Source: Peltaster fructicola (taxonomy: Eukaryota > Ascomycota > Dothideomycetes). Taken from it: a DNA stretch of 64,000 bases. Of the stretch, positions 46,748 through 58,900 are shown one piece after another (the stretch's first letter is position 1; every line of letters begins with the position of its first letter). The notes beneath the pieces are model-generated. The model ran no database searches. It saw only the letters and a list, made by a program, of their open reading frames with translations, and was not told the origin of the DNA. The stretch spans positions 682,001 through 746,000 of the forward strand of contig CP051141.1 in assembly GCA_001592805.2 (NCBI GenBank). The letters are read 5' to 3'. A program made the position numbers and the translations under genes.

Positions 46748-48244
46748 TCATTCACGCTTCTCTTTGGTTGCTGTCTTGTCAGAGCGAGCTTCCAAGATCA
46801 GGAAGGTGACACCAAGAAGCGCAAACATGATCTCAACGAGCGCGAGGACGTGGCCAGCCCACCATATATGCTGTACACCGATGACACAAGTGGCATATTC
46901 GAATCGCCATGCATCCCATTCTCGGTCGAACCACGCACTGAGGAGACCAGCATTACCACCGTAGGAGCCCATCATGCTGCGAACTGTGATCTCGCGGATC
47001 GCGGTGAGGGATGCGTCGGCACGTTCCTTTCGTGCAAGATGATACCGACGAGCCGACCACGTAGCATCGCTGCTGTTCCTGTAGTGGTAGGTATCGCATC
47101 CTTCGTGGTCATGTCCGTTGAGTATGATGGTCTTGGAGCCAAATCCCGACAGCACTCGTTGACTGGTCTCAGGCCTAAGATGGTTCTGCTCTCGTATGCC
47201 ACCACCATACTCGGAGGGAAAGTAGTTGATCAGCGGTTCGTCAACGCATATGCCAGCCTCTTTGTGCAAGGGCATGTGCGTAAGGACAATGGCAGCCTCT
47301 CTGCGATTATTGCGGGACTGTGCTTCGCTGAACGATCGTCCAAGGAACAAAAGGCTCTCGTCTCTAAGATGATGATCTCGTACAGGCTCATCGAGATTCA
47401 TGGTGTTCAGCACGACCATCCGAAGCTCAGGCTTGGCTTTCCGGAATATGGACGGTATTGAAGAGTCTTCATCATCCTTCGAGTTGAGAACAAAGCGAGT
47501 TTCCCAATTGACATGTCCAAACTGCGTCTCAAACCGAGCGACCCTGGCAGAATCGATGTCTCCAGCATAGCCAATGTCGTGGTTTCCTGCGACAGTGATG
47601 ATGCGTTCTGACCATTGTGGATCTTCACCTAAGGCTTCGACCTTCGAACTTGTAGCTGTCGTTGCTTTGGGGACAGTCGTAGCATTCCTGAATACTCTGT
47701 TCCAGAAGCGTCCTGCTCTGTTCTCGAATTCGGCATCGTCGATCCATTGACTGCCTAGGAGATCACCGAGGACTACAGTATGCGTTGGCTGCGTCCACCA
47801 TTTCACAGATCGATAGATGTGTGCCAAATAGTAGTCGTTGCCGAGCAGATCAAGTCTCTTTCTGTATCCTTGTAGCACTCTTGGTAGATCAGTTGTCACC
47901 GTGCTCTTTACTGCGAGCACTGTCTCGGGTAATGCTCTCACGCCATCTCTTGATAACTGCTCGTACAGGCGTTGTAGGCTTGGGAATTGAGGCGCATTAG
48001 GATCGGGTAAGGATGTGTCGCCCTCTAACTGAGGATCAGCGAGTGTCAATAGTCGGAAAGGTGCGATCTCAGCAGGCACTGCTGGTTTCTGCGAGCCGGG
48101 TACTACGCATGCTGCCGCTCCTTGCTTGGCGAGCGGGAAAGCGCAGAGACTGATGGCAGTATAGAAGTAAAGGTAGATCAGACCTATAGCGGTGGGAGGA
48201 AGGAAAAAGCGTGCAAGCACGAAGAAGAGTGAGGATAGACGCAT
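46748..48244 (-). CDS. TED1/CDC1/PGAP5-type membrane metallophosphoesterase, 498 aa
   Basis: Proteins of this group remove an ethanolamine phosphate side chain from GPI anchors in the ER so that GPI proteins can leave it (family knowledge for TED1 and PGAP5). An N-terminal membrane helix (about 10-33) precedes the calcineurin-like domain. Metal-site motifs are LADPQLEGD, VVLGDLLG, VAGNHDIGY, VLTHMPLH and ILNGHDHEGC. A C-terminal helix lies near 460-485, followed by a basic tail ending KEKRE. No intron. TED1 and CDC1 cannot be told apart with certainty here; the size favours TED1. Confidence 0.85.
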   Translation of the reverse strand: MRLSSLFFVLARFFLPPTAIGLIYLYFYTAISLCAFPLAKQGAAACVVPGSQKPAVPAEIAPFRLLTLADPQLEGDTSLPDPNAPQFPSLQRLYEQLSRDGVRALPETVLAVKSTVTTDLPRVLQGYRKRLDLLGNDYYLAHIYRSVKWWTQPTHTVVLGDLLGSQWIDDAEFENRAGRFWNRVFRNATTVPKATTATSSKVEALGEDPQWSERIITVAGNHDIGYAGDIDSARVARFETQFGHVNWETRFVLNSKDDEDSSIPSIFRKAKPELRMVVLNTMNLDEPVRDHHLRDESLLFLGRSFSEAQSRNNRREAAIVLTHMPLHKEAGICVDEPLINYFPSEYGGGIREQNHLRPETSQRVLSGFGSKTIILNGHDHEGCDTYHYRNSSDATWSARRYHLARKERADASLTAIREITVRSMMGSYGGNAGLLSAWFDREWDAWRFEYATCVIGVQHIWWAGHVLALVEIMFALLGVTFLILEARSDKTATKEKRE

Positions 48245-48661
48245 TGCGCCATGTTATGAGGTTGAAGGGAGGTCACAGATTGTGGCTGTGAAGATTGCCA
48301 ACGCGGAGTGATCAGCATGGAGCGAGCGAGCGAGTACAATGGATTCCTTACATGTAGCCAAAGTCAGTCGCTTCAGCATGATTCTGATGATCTCTTCGTC
48401 ATAGCACGGGTTCGATGAGATCTCCGAGAAATCACGATAGTCGGACGCTGCACACACATCACCGCCACTGGGATGTCACTACACAAAGAATTAGCAGCTC
48501 CTCCAGAGCCATGCGATCAAGCATGAGTCTGATGGAACCCCGGAAGATTCACCACAGTTGCCCTGTGGGTTTGGCACAATGACAGCTTGGCGCTGGGCCT
48601 CGCCTGTGCGATGATGAAGCCCCTGAAGACTCAACCACAAGATGCTTGTGGATTTTGCAGC
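48245..48661. other. spacer: TED1-like promoter
   Basis: About 420 bp. A short GAGC tetranucleotide run (48322-48336) is the only visible repeat. No gene. Confidence 0.4.
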
Positions 48662-50607
48662 TCAAGCGCGGCGTGGCCTCGCTGGAGGAGGGTTGGTACG
48701 ATCCCATGCGATGGCATTGCGGATCTGCTGGTTGGTTGCGCCAACCACTCGTGCGACGCACTCGCGTGTGAGCTGTCTCGGTTGCACACCATAGCTTGAG
48801 CAGCATTCGTGGGAGGCTCGATGGAATGACCTCATATCAGACCGAGAGGCCAAGGTCAGATGGACGAGGAGTTTGTCGTACCTCATTACAAGACTGCAGC
48901 CAGCACATGTGACCCTGTTGGTTTGCCTGTAAGCAGCGGCAGTATGCCTGGCATGGCCAGGGAAGAGTCGGACGGCGGTGGTCTCGTCCTTCGAGAGATG
49001 TGGGCCGGCTGGGGGACCCGCAAGGATGTTGAATCTCCATGGGTGAGACAAAGCAGCTGCGTTGCTGTCCTGGACAGTCTCGTGGAGGGTCTGCACGAAG
49101 ATGCAGTAGGTGAGCGCCTTGACGGCCGCCGATGTGTAAGCACCTCCGTTGTGCTCATGTCGCTGGAAGATTGTAGTCTCCAGCTGCTGAGTGGTGTTGT
49201 TCACCCAGGCGATTGTGAATACCAGATTAGTGACATCTGGCAGGTCGGTGCACGACCAGTCTTGTGGGACTCGTGCCCAGTTGTTCACCTGGTAGCTATC
49301 GTGGTGCTCCAGGGAAAGTTCAACACTCGAGGTGATGTTGCGATCGAAGCCTCGAGCTGTCATGTCGGCCATGACTGTGCGCCCCAAGCTGAATGACCAA
49401 GGGGTCAGGATGACTGAGGAATCCGGATGGACCCTCGGGTATGCCTTACCGGTGCTACAGAGGTCCTGCAGCACACCTCGTGAGATCCGCTCGTACACTG
49501 GAACGGACTCGTTAGTTGGGCTGACATTCATCAGCGCCTTGAACACATCGCGGGTGCTCGTGTTGTCACTAGCTGGCGTTGAAGCCAGCTCTTGAAGGTA
49601 GGCCCTCGGGAAGAGCCCAGCGAAGGTTGCGTTCTTTGGGTGAACGCTGAACCCAGACATCAGCTCGATCTGAACTGTCTCCATCATGAGCATGGCGCTC
49701 TTACCATGCGCGAGGACGAAGGATTTTGGAAAGCGATGTGACACTCTCCCGTCAGCATTGACGAAATCGGGCTCCGCCCACTGTTGGTATAAGAGCTTGT
49801 TGCTCTCATGCGCGCGATATGCGGCGTTGAAGTGGTTCCTGTTCAGGCGATTGGACGGGAAGCGTGGACCAGACCGTAGACGGACCCCACGTAGGTGTGG
49901 TAGGAACCACGGCGCTGAATTGCGATCATGTACAGACCGACTTGGTTATCTGGCCTGTCGAGAGGCAGCAGAGAGAGGAAGTGGCGTGGAGACCACAGGG
50001 AACGACGTGCGAAGCAGTCGCTCATGTATGCAAGTGCACCTGGCGATGCACGTTGTAAGCCTTGCAGATACCACCCTGCAAGGTCAGAAGCATTGTAGGA
50101 TGCCTCGTCCTGGTTCATCCACCCGATCAGTCGAGTGAACATATATTCGAGGAACTCTCGAAATGAGTGGCCCTCGTATGCGAGGGACCCGTTTCTGGTG
50201 GCCGTGACGACCCTCAGTGCCTCCTCGACGGAAGCAGTTGACTGCTGAGCAGCCTGACCTACCTGGATAGGAACGGTCGAAGGACCAGCAACAACGCCGT
50301 GGGTAGACGTTGAGGTGGTCTCCTCAACTCGAGCTCGCTTAGGAGCAGGACCCTCCTGAGAAGGTGTGTCGACTGAACGACGAGATGTAAGGCTGTGTTG
50401 AACAACCCTAGCTCCCTGAGGAGCATTACCTTGCTGGGAAGGTATCGTGGCCGAAGGACCACGGACAGTGTCGTGCGTCGTGGACGCAGAGCTTGTGACA
50501 GCCCTTGCTCCCTGAGGAGCGACGACAGGTGCTCTCGAAAGGAACGAGAGCATGCTGGTCTGTCTGGGACCAGACGGAGCAGGAGGGATCTTCCTGCGAG
50601 GAGCCAT
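48662..50607 (-). CDS. GIY-YIG-like nuclease-domain protein, one frame break, about 648 aa
   Basis: I know no named orthologue. From the first ATG (50607; weaker GTG frame upstream) the N-terminus is low-complexity. It carries QTSMLSFL at residues 16-23, similar to a PCNA-binding PIP box, and three imperfect PSQxGxAPxGARVV repeats. A helical region follows, then GLYMIAIQR with YVGS 15 residues later, as in GIY-YIG nucleases, followed by NRLNRNHF and a helix with METVQIEL that could supply the Arg and metal-binding Glu. The C-terminal 300 residues are unrecognised. The two halves lie in different frames. The switch falls at GCTTCCCG (minus strand, near 49858), where one more T restores a continuous protein. 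The total is 3n-1, which fits. Confidence 0.6.
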
Positions 50608-51855
50608 CTTGAGCGGCGATGGGGACCGCGAGCGACACACGGGAAGGCGACAGAGGTGGGTAGTGGTAACAGCTTGTGGAAGTGTTTAGATTGCCTGCTT
50701 CTGTTAGTGTTGGAGGTCTTCGAAGCGTTCAACACGTATACTCACCTTCTGTGCGTCCCGTGTTAAAGAAAGAAGAAGAAGAGAGGACCTGGGCGGAGAG
50801 AAGTATACCATGGAAAGCAATGCCATGGAAGGCACTGTTCGGAGCTTAGCGAACAAAGCAACCTCGTCCTCCAAAGTGCGCAATGACAGAGAAGGTATCC
50901 CCTCGAGCTCAGCAAGATCATCCGCTCATATAGATGTAAGATGGAAGGCACCAGTTCCGAGCTCGGCTCCCAACCTCATCCCTTCAGAGTACGGCCATGT
51001 CCAGCACTTTTGGGACACTCCTTGTACGGGCTCTTTGCAATGAATATATCATGACTGGCCGTTGTCATCGATACATGTTCGCCTGAACTACCTCGTCAAT
51101 ATGCAAGCACTGGGCCAATCTTCCTCCTCTCAAAGCACTCACCAAGCATTGACTTTCTTCTCCGAACACTCGTCGAGCATGCAGTGTCCGCTAAGCCGTG
51201 CCGTAGTTGAGATGTGTATGCTTGCCATGCTCTTTCAGCTGTCCCAAGCCCGCCTTGACCGTCGTCTTTTGTCCCTGTGAATGCCATCGTACATATCGTT
51301 TCACACCTTGTATGCACAATGATAGACTGATGGAAGCTCATACTTACGCAGAGATATGATCAGAAGAGCGATGGCAAGTCAGCTTCTGCACGTGACATGT
51401 TTACAACTCTGTCACACTCGCTGCGTTATACAGATCGATGCATCCCCGATATGACTGCACTTACGAAGTCGTGGGGATAAGCCGTGGCCTGACGCAGTGG
51501 TATTCCTAGAGTGTCGATCGGTGTTCACAGGGCTGCCTTTGCCAAGTTGCAGGAGATCCCTGAAATGCAGAATGCTCTGAGGACCCTATGGAAATTCTGC
51601 GAGCACAAAGTGAATTTTAGGGTCACGTGATCTCGAACTTCGTCTCCTGCCATTTGTCTATCCTGCTGCATCTACAACCCAGTCTATACAGTACGTCACG
51701 TAGACTGGACACTGCACGCTCAAGATGTTGTGTTCAGTGTTTCCTTGGCTCTGTATTGAGTTACGGATACAAGATATAGTCCCATATTGTAACCCATTTG
51801 CATATCTCTGTCACCCTTGACACCACTGTCGTTCTCACACTCGATGCTGACCACT
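50608..51855. other. spacer upstream of GIY-YIG-like gene, with relic copy B
   Basis: About 1.25 kb. It contains the second decayed copy of the unknown sequence (51172-51302) and otherwise no gene. The uL2 3' UTR lies at its right end. Confidence 0.45.
51095..51305 (-). pseudogene. decayed copy B of the unknown coding sequence
   Basis: Positions 51172-51302 match 43375-43527 at roughly three of four bases once a block of about 40 nt present only in copy A is skipped. The shared part on the minus strand reads DMYDGIHRDKRRRS and, one frame over, RAWQAYTS. It is too broken to be a gene. Beyond the match no family is apparent. Confidence 0.5.
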
Positions 51856-52870
51856 CTATTCCTTGGTCTTCTGCGTACCGCGAAGTAGACCGGTACGGCG
51901 TGCTGCAATGAGTCCTGCCTTCTGTCCTTGCGCCGCATAGCGGGAGATGGTTGAAGCTTTTCCGATATCTGTAGAACTATTAGTCTCATTTTGTTTAAAA
52001 AGAACAGGGTTTGCGTCCGCTGATGGTTGCCTCCGCCATGAGGATGGTCTACTGGGTTCATTGCGACACCACGAGTCTTTGGCCATGAGTTACGCTTCAC
52101 AGCGAACTTATGTTTGGCACGAGAGGCCTCTATGAGGAAGTTAGCGAGAATTCGCGCACAGACCGCCCGCTGTATGCGCACGGACGCCAGACTTACTGAG
52201 CAGAGGCTTGTCTGTACGTCCACCACCAGCGACAATACCGATCATGCCGCGGACAGAGCTCTTGACGACCTTCTTGGCACCGGATGGGAGCTTAATTCGG
52301 GTTTTGCCTTCGTCTGGGTTGTGGCTGATGACGGTAACGTAGTTACCGGATGTACGACCGAGCGCTCCACGGTCTCCGATCTTCTCTTCCACGTTGGTGA
52401 CAACGGTTCCCTCTGGGACACTTCCGAGTGGGAGGACATTGCCGATGTTGAGCGATGCATTCTTGCCGGCGTAGATGAATTGGCCGGTGTACATGCCCTC
52501 GTTGGCGATGAAGGTCTCTGAGACGGTCTTGTAGTTGTATGGATCGCGGAAAGTGACCTTTGCGAGTGGTGCGCCACGACCTGCATCGTGGATGATCTCC
52601 TTCACGACTCCTCGAACGTATCCATGGCGCTCAGCGTAGTCGTTTGTTCGGAATTGTGCTGGGTTCTTGTTGTGTTCTTGAAGGGTCAGTAGGGTCGGTA
52701 TGCGCGAGTGATCATACTTGTGTGTGCCTATGACTGTCAGTAGAGTTCATCGTGGGCGCAATAGACATACTGTGAAGATAGAGCCACGGCCCTTCCTCTG
52801 GTTACGAATGACACGACCCTGCGCATCGTTAATGCGTGTCCAGTATTCTGTGAACGTGTTGCCATACCAT
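51856..52870 (-). CDS. RPL2: cytosolic 60S ribosomal protein uL2 (RPL2/L8), 254 aa
   Basis: uL2 lines the peptidyl-transferase region of the large subunit. Six exons: 52870-52868 (the ATG alone), 52818-52771, 52727-52718 (10 nt), 52676-52197, 52129-52019 and 51968-51856. They give exactly 254 residues, as in yeast: [42 protein letters not shown], then [21 protein letters not shown] with the conserved HPHGGG loop. The fifth intron (52018-51969) has a good branch site (ACTAAT) and CTACAG acceptor, but its donor reads GGACGC instead of GTACGC. Only this junction restores the invariant NHQHIGKAST. Confidence 0.95.
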
Positions 52871-54148
52871 TGTGCGTAGTCGTGTGTGTTCGCTGAGTGT
52901 CGGTGGCTTCGAAGTCGCTTGTAACAATTTGCGATCTCGTGGGTTACAAATTCTTGGCAAAGCGCCATGCACGGGCCGCTTTTCCCAAACAGCAGCATTT
53001 TCACCCTGACACCACCAACAAAGCACTGACAGCATCTCAATCGTTCTCATTCTTCGGTGTCGTATCATGAAAACACGAAGCCTGTGTTGCCAGCAGTGCT
53101 CACAGGTTCACCGCGCTGGGACGATCTTCGAAATGTATTGTTGATCAATCACGAGGTATCTGTCGTGCTCGGCGACATGTGCAAACAGCTTTTGCTTGAA
53201 CAGACACCCCAACACACGATCAATGTGTACGAACAATCTCAGAGTCGCTCTCTATGATCACTTTTCGTGCAGCGATTACAAGAAGGGCAGCATGCTGTCG
53301 ATCAAGCCCATATCGCGAGACAAGCAGGATCTCCGAGAACGGCATCGAGATCATAGCAGGAACAGAAATGCAGTAAGAGAGATTGATATTGCTAACGCAC
53401 ATCAGTGTCATCACTGCAAGAGCGGTAGAATAGCACATCGGCAACACAAGGAGAATGACCACTTTCAGTTGAGATTGCTGTTTCGACTTGGCACACCATT
53501 GGCACATCACAGCAACACACGACCGTTTGACGAGCCTGAGATGGACAGATAGAGATCTTGAAACTATTCATCAGTGTTCCACAACCACTTCACTCTCTTT
53601 AGACCTGTACGTGCCATATACATGGTAGAACAGCCCAAATGACATCACCATCTTCAGACTCCATCGCTCCTCTTCCTCATGCCAAACCATTACATCGCTA
53701 GACCACGTTCTGGGCACGAGTTTACAATTTCATTCTGCCACTCATCAGCGAGGTCATAGTGGGACTGCTAACATAGCTGCATGAAGACACAGGAAGATTC
53801 GGGATACTTGCTCTATACCACACAAACTCTGCAGGATTATGCTGAGCTCGTAAAACCAAACTTCATCTGGTATAGCCATGTAGTGGCGACGTCAATCGCC
53901 AATCTGGACTATGTACCTCATCTGGCCAGCTCTGATCCATTAGTCTATCAGACTACTTCCACCAATACCTGACTTTCCAGTCGAAACGCCGGAAGAGCAG
54001 ATGACGTCGGAATGCTACTAGCAAGCATCACCCACGGTGATGGTTGTGGGAGCTTAAGAGATAGGATATAATGATGATCAGATCACAGGTACAGTACTCA
54101 CTTTCGGAGCCTTTCTTACTCTAGACCTCTATTCCTCCATATTTCAAC
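52871..54148. promoter_or_regulatory. divergent region uL2 / catalase-like gene
   Basis: 1.28 kb between two divergent starts. A 118-codon frame at 53196-53552 (+) has no family features. The part just left of 53000 should be the strong ribosomal-protein promoter. Confidence 0.45.
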
Positions 54149-55167
54149 ATGCCTCTTCCTGATGACAGAGAGCTCGTCAAGCTCAGTTCTGAGTTGGTTG
54201 ACACGATGCGTGCAACATTCAAAACACCTCAAAACTACAGACCAGGTCAGTGTCGCTAGAAGTACTTGAAGCACTGTTGACGAGAGCAGTACACGCAAAG
54301 GGACAACTTGTCAGAGGCACATTCACACCAAGCAAGGATGCGTCGAAGCTCTCGAAAGCACCAATCTTCACTAACGCTTCTACTCCCCTTATCATGAGAT
54401 ACAGCACAGACACTGGCCTGAAGGATCTGCCAGACAATGGCGAGAACGGCTCTAGAGGATTCGCGATCCGTTTCGTCCTATCAGAGGATGGTCATACGCA
54501 CTACGACATCATTACCAACAATGCATTCGGCTTCGTTGTGAGCACAGGAGAAGGCTTCCTAGACCAGTTCAAGGCGATGAGAGATGGCAAGATGGATGAC
54601 TTCCTGGAAGCCTATCCTCATGCCAAGTACTTCATGGAGAACCAGTCGCCAGCACACGCATACTCATTCGCCACAGAACAATGGCACAGCATTCATGCGT
54701 TCAAATTCACCAACGCAGAGGGCAAGGAGCGATACTTCAGATGGAGAATCGTTCCATGGCAGGGTGTGATGAAGCACAGCAAGGCTGATGCAGCAAAGCA
54801 AGGCAAGAACTACCAGTTTGACGATCTTGAGTGGCGCATGAACAACAACAAGCCCATCAAGTATCGCTTGCTGGCACAACTCGCTGAGCCGGGAGACCCA
54901 ACGAATGACTCTACCAAGGTGTGGCCAGAGACCAACGAGTTTGCCGAGATGGGCGAGATTGTTATAGACAAGCTATGGACTATGGATGAGGGCACACCTC
55001 ACGGTCAAGAACAAAAACGAATCATCTACGATCCTATGCCCAGGTATATCGAGGGCATCGATGAGAGTGATGATCCTCTGATCCAAGTCAGGACTGCCGT
55101 CTATCTGATCAGTGGAAGAATACGGAGAGAGCATCTCGACGAGGAGGTCAAGCAGGCAGTCAGATAG
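54149..55167 (+). CDS. small catalase-related haem protein (SrpA-like), 324 aa
   Basis: This is a short catalase-fold protein, probably a haem peroxidase. Exons 54149-54245 and 54290-55167 join through a 44-nt intron to give RPVHAKGQLVRGTFT, whose His matches the distal His of catalases. Further marks are NGSRGFAIRF, DIITNNAFGFVVS, RYFRWRIVPWQG and the C-terminal DDPLIQVRTAVYLIS. At 324 residues it lacks the long C-terminal part of true catalases. It is predicted cytosolic, with no signal peptide or peroxisomal SKL end. The proximal tyrosine motif of true catalases (RxFxYxDT) is not seen. Confidence 0.88.
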
Positions 55168-55913
55168 TGTATTCTACGACGCGGAATTGTAAGATCGTTA
55201 TGTTGAAGGCTGCGTTGGTCAAGCAGGCAATTGAATAGTATATCTGATGACAGCAGCATTGACTCATCGTGGAGGCTTGCGTTGCTCACGCAGAACACTC
55301 ACGGACGCATTGACTGAACGTCCAGCACGACAGATGCAGCTTCAAGTCGAGTAAGTCGCTTAGACAGACTGCACATGCAGTAAGTGGTTGCTTCCTACGG
55401 GTAGAGACATCTTGCCCAGTGATGGTTCATCACGTGAAGCACTATCTCCTTCCGGACAAGCGCAATTTTCAACGCTCTTCCCGCTTCTGCCGCTGAGGTT
55501 GCTTTCTCGTGCTTGCGCTGTCAAAAGGGCTTGTCACTCTATCCAAGGTGAGCCTCCGCGAAAGAAGCCCCGCTTGGTGTATCTCGCATCAACTACCATT
55601 GCAAGATATCGCGTCGAAGGCGCGTCGACAGTTTTGAAGCCCGAGCGGCTCTACGATACTGTTTTTGACACGCCCACACCCACCCTCCTGTGCGACCGCA
55701 AGGCCCGACCTCACTTCAGCGACTCGACCTACAAGACCACAATTTATTCACTACTACAGCGACAACACGAGCCGCACCATTCGACATCGGACGAACAGCG
55801 CAACATCTACACCGCGCGCTTTTCCAAACCTCGATGGTCGCGATTCTCAGCCTACAAACGCGCGCATAACACCTTCGACGTGACACGCGTGGTGTCTTCA
55901 CAACAGCGCAAAG
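55168..55913. other. spacer: SNF2 promoter
   Basis: About 750 bp. A 228-codon frame at 55388-56074 (+) overlaps the SNF2 start in another frame and looks like leader sequence, not a gene. Confidence 0.45.
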
Positions 55914-58900
55914 ATGGCGGCGGTACAATCTCAGAACATGGCGCAACAAGGCGCGCAGATGAATGTGCTTCCTCCAGGCATGTCCAAGGAGCAACTTGGT
56001 CAGCTCTACAAGGTATGATAGAAAAGACAAGCAGATATCTTTGTGCTAACACGCGCAGCGATATCAACAGATGAAGTCCAGCGGAGTGCCAGAAACCGAC
56101 CAGGAAATGATCAAGGCTCGAACTATCTTGACAAGTGTACAGCAGAAGACAGAGATGTTACGGCGACAGGCGGCATACCGTCAAGCACAAATGAAACAAC
56201 AACAGCAGCTTGCAATGCAGAACGGACAAATGGTAGCTAATGGTCAGCCGCCTGCTACTCAGCCTAGTGTGGACAACTCGAGCAACGGACCGCAAAATGC
56301 ATCTCCTGTTGTCGAAGCTGGCGACAACCAGCCTACACGAGACGCATCGAGCATGTCTAAGGAACAGATTGAGCTTTTACGGCTTCAGATCAGAGCATTC
56401 AACACATTGCAAAAGAATGAGCCAATCCCACAAGATATTCGAAGTCGAATCTTCACAACGAAGCAAGAGCCAGTCGAGACAGATGCGGAGGCGATCGCGA
56501 ACGCAAGTAAGATTCTGGACGATGCGAGCAAGGCCATCGAGAGCGCTCCTGAGGAACAAACGCGCCACAAGTTCACTGCCTTCAAAGATCCTCACAGTCT
56601 GATTCTGCCACACAACATCAGCTACCTGACCCACTCGAAGCGTAACAAGCGTCCAATGGTCCCAGGCTTCATGCCTCTTGGGTACGATCTAGACTACTAC
56701 CGTCATACTCGCGACCAGATCCTGTACAACCGCATCGAAGCTCGAAAGAGGGAGCTTGGAGGACTGTCTTCAAACATTGCTGCATGGGACACAAGCAAAT
56801 CAGACTCACCAGTCAACAATGCGAATGTCAAGCTCAAGGCTCTCATCGAGTACAAGGCTCTGAATCTCTTACAAAACAGCGCAATCTGCGCCAAAGCATG
56901 GACGAGAGATGCAGCAGTCAGATATCCTTGCCATGTCTGCCAACCGCACGAACTACCGAAGAGTCAAGAAACAGACGATTAAGGAGGCAGTCATCACTGA
57001 AAAGCTCGAGAAACAGCAGCGTGATGCCGCTGAAAACAAGGAAAAGAGGAAACATACAGATTTTCTCCGCTCCATCGTACAGCATGCACAGGACATTCAG
57101 AAGAGTGGCTACGATCAGCGTGAGCGCGCACGCAAACTCGGAAAGCTCATGCAAAGCACCCACCAGAACATTGAGAAGGAAGAGCAGAAGCGTATTGAGC
57201 GTACTGCTAAACAGCGTCTGTTGGCCCTCCGGAACAACGATGAAGCAACATATCTGAAGCTGCTTGACCAGGCCAAGGACAGCCGTATCTCCCACTTGCT
57301 CAAGCAGACCGATGGCTTCTTGGGTCAACTCGCATCTTCAGTCCGTGAACAACAACGAAAGCATGAACCAGACGTTTCGGCAACGAACCAGAGATCAGTG
57401 AAGACGACGAGGAGGAAGTGGACAGTGACGATGAGACCAAGCCGAAGATCGACTACTACGAAGTTGCACATCGCGTCAAGGAGGAGATCAAGGCACAAGC
57501 TACGACACTTGTCGGTGGTACACTCAAGGAATACCAGCTCAAGGGTTTTTGCGAGTGGATGATCTCACTGTACAACAACAACCTGAACGGTATCTTGGCC
57601 GATGAGATGGGTCTCGGCAAAACAATCCAGAGTATCTCCCTGATCACATATCTCATCGAGAACAAGCGTCAGCCTGGACCATACCTTGTCATCGTACCAC
57701 TCAGTACGCTGACCAACTGGAACAACGAGTTTGAGAAGTGGGCACCAAGCGTATCACGCATTGTCTACAAAGGTCCTCCCAATCAGCGAAAAGCTCAAGC
57801 ACAACAGATCCGCTATGGCAATTTCCAAGTCCTCCTCACAACCTACGAATATGTCATTCGAGATCGACCTGTGCTGTCAAAGGTCAAGTGGCTGCATATG
57901 ATCGTCGACGAGGGTCACAGAATGAAGAACGCCGGCTCCAAGCTCAGCAGCACCATCACACAATACTATCACACCCGCTACCGATTGATCCTCACTGGTA
58001 CTCCTCTTCAGAACAACCTTCCTGAGCTGTGGGCTCTGCTGAACTTCGTTCTACCAAACATCTTCAAGTCTGTCAAGTCCTTCGACGAGTGGTTCAACAC
58101 TCCTTTCGCCAACACTGGTGGCTCAGACAAGATGGAGCTCACTGAAGAAGAACAGCTGCTTGTCATCAAGCGTCTACACAAGGTGCTTCGCCCATTCCTG
58201 CTGCGACGTCTGAAGAAGGACGTCGAGAAGGATCTTCCTGACAAGCAAGAGCGTGTCATCAAGTGTAACTTTTCTGCTCTGCAAGCTAAGCTCTACAAAC
58301 AGCTCGCAACACACAACAGAATCATGGTCAACGACGACAAGGGCAAGCGTACTGGCATGCGTGGTCTGAGCAACATGCTTATGCAGCTTCGCAAGCTGTG
58401 TAACCATCCTTTCGTCTTTGAAGAAGTGGAAGACCAAATGAACCCAGATCGCTTGACTAACGATCTGATCTGGCGTACGGCTGGTAAATTCGAGTTGCTC
58501 GACAGAGTGCTGCCAAAGTTCCAACGAACAGGCCACAGAGTACTCATGTTTTTCCAGATGACGCAGATTATGAACATCATGGAAGACTTCCTACGCTACC
58601 GAGGAGTGCAGTATCTCCGTCTAGACGGTTCCACCAAGGCCGACGATCGATCTGAGTTGCTCAAGCTCTTCAACGCTCCCGACTCGCCATACTTCTGCTT
58701 TTTGCTTTCGACTCGTGCTGGAGGTCTCGGTCTCAACTTGCAGACTGCCGACACTGTCATCATCTACGATTCAGACTGGAATCCTCACCAGGATTTGCAG
58801 GCACAGGATCGTGCTCATCGTATTGGTCAGAAAAACGAGGTCCGCATTCTCCGACTCATCAGCTCCAACTCTGTGGAAGAGAAGATTCTCGAGCGTGCAC

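Noticed and set aside
55388-56074. 228-codon frame ahead of SNF2
   Set aside because: It runs out of frame through the SNF2 start and first intron, with no family match; better read as leader sequence.
56850-57380. Introns as the cause of the SNF2 frame changes
   Set aside because: The conserved HSA-region sequence is continuous across each change, leaving no room for a GT-AG intron.
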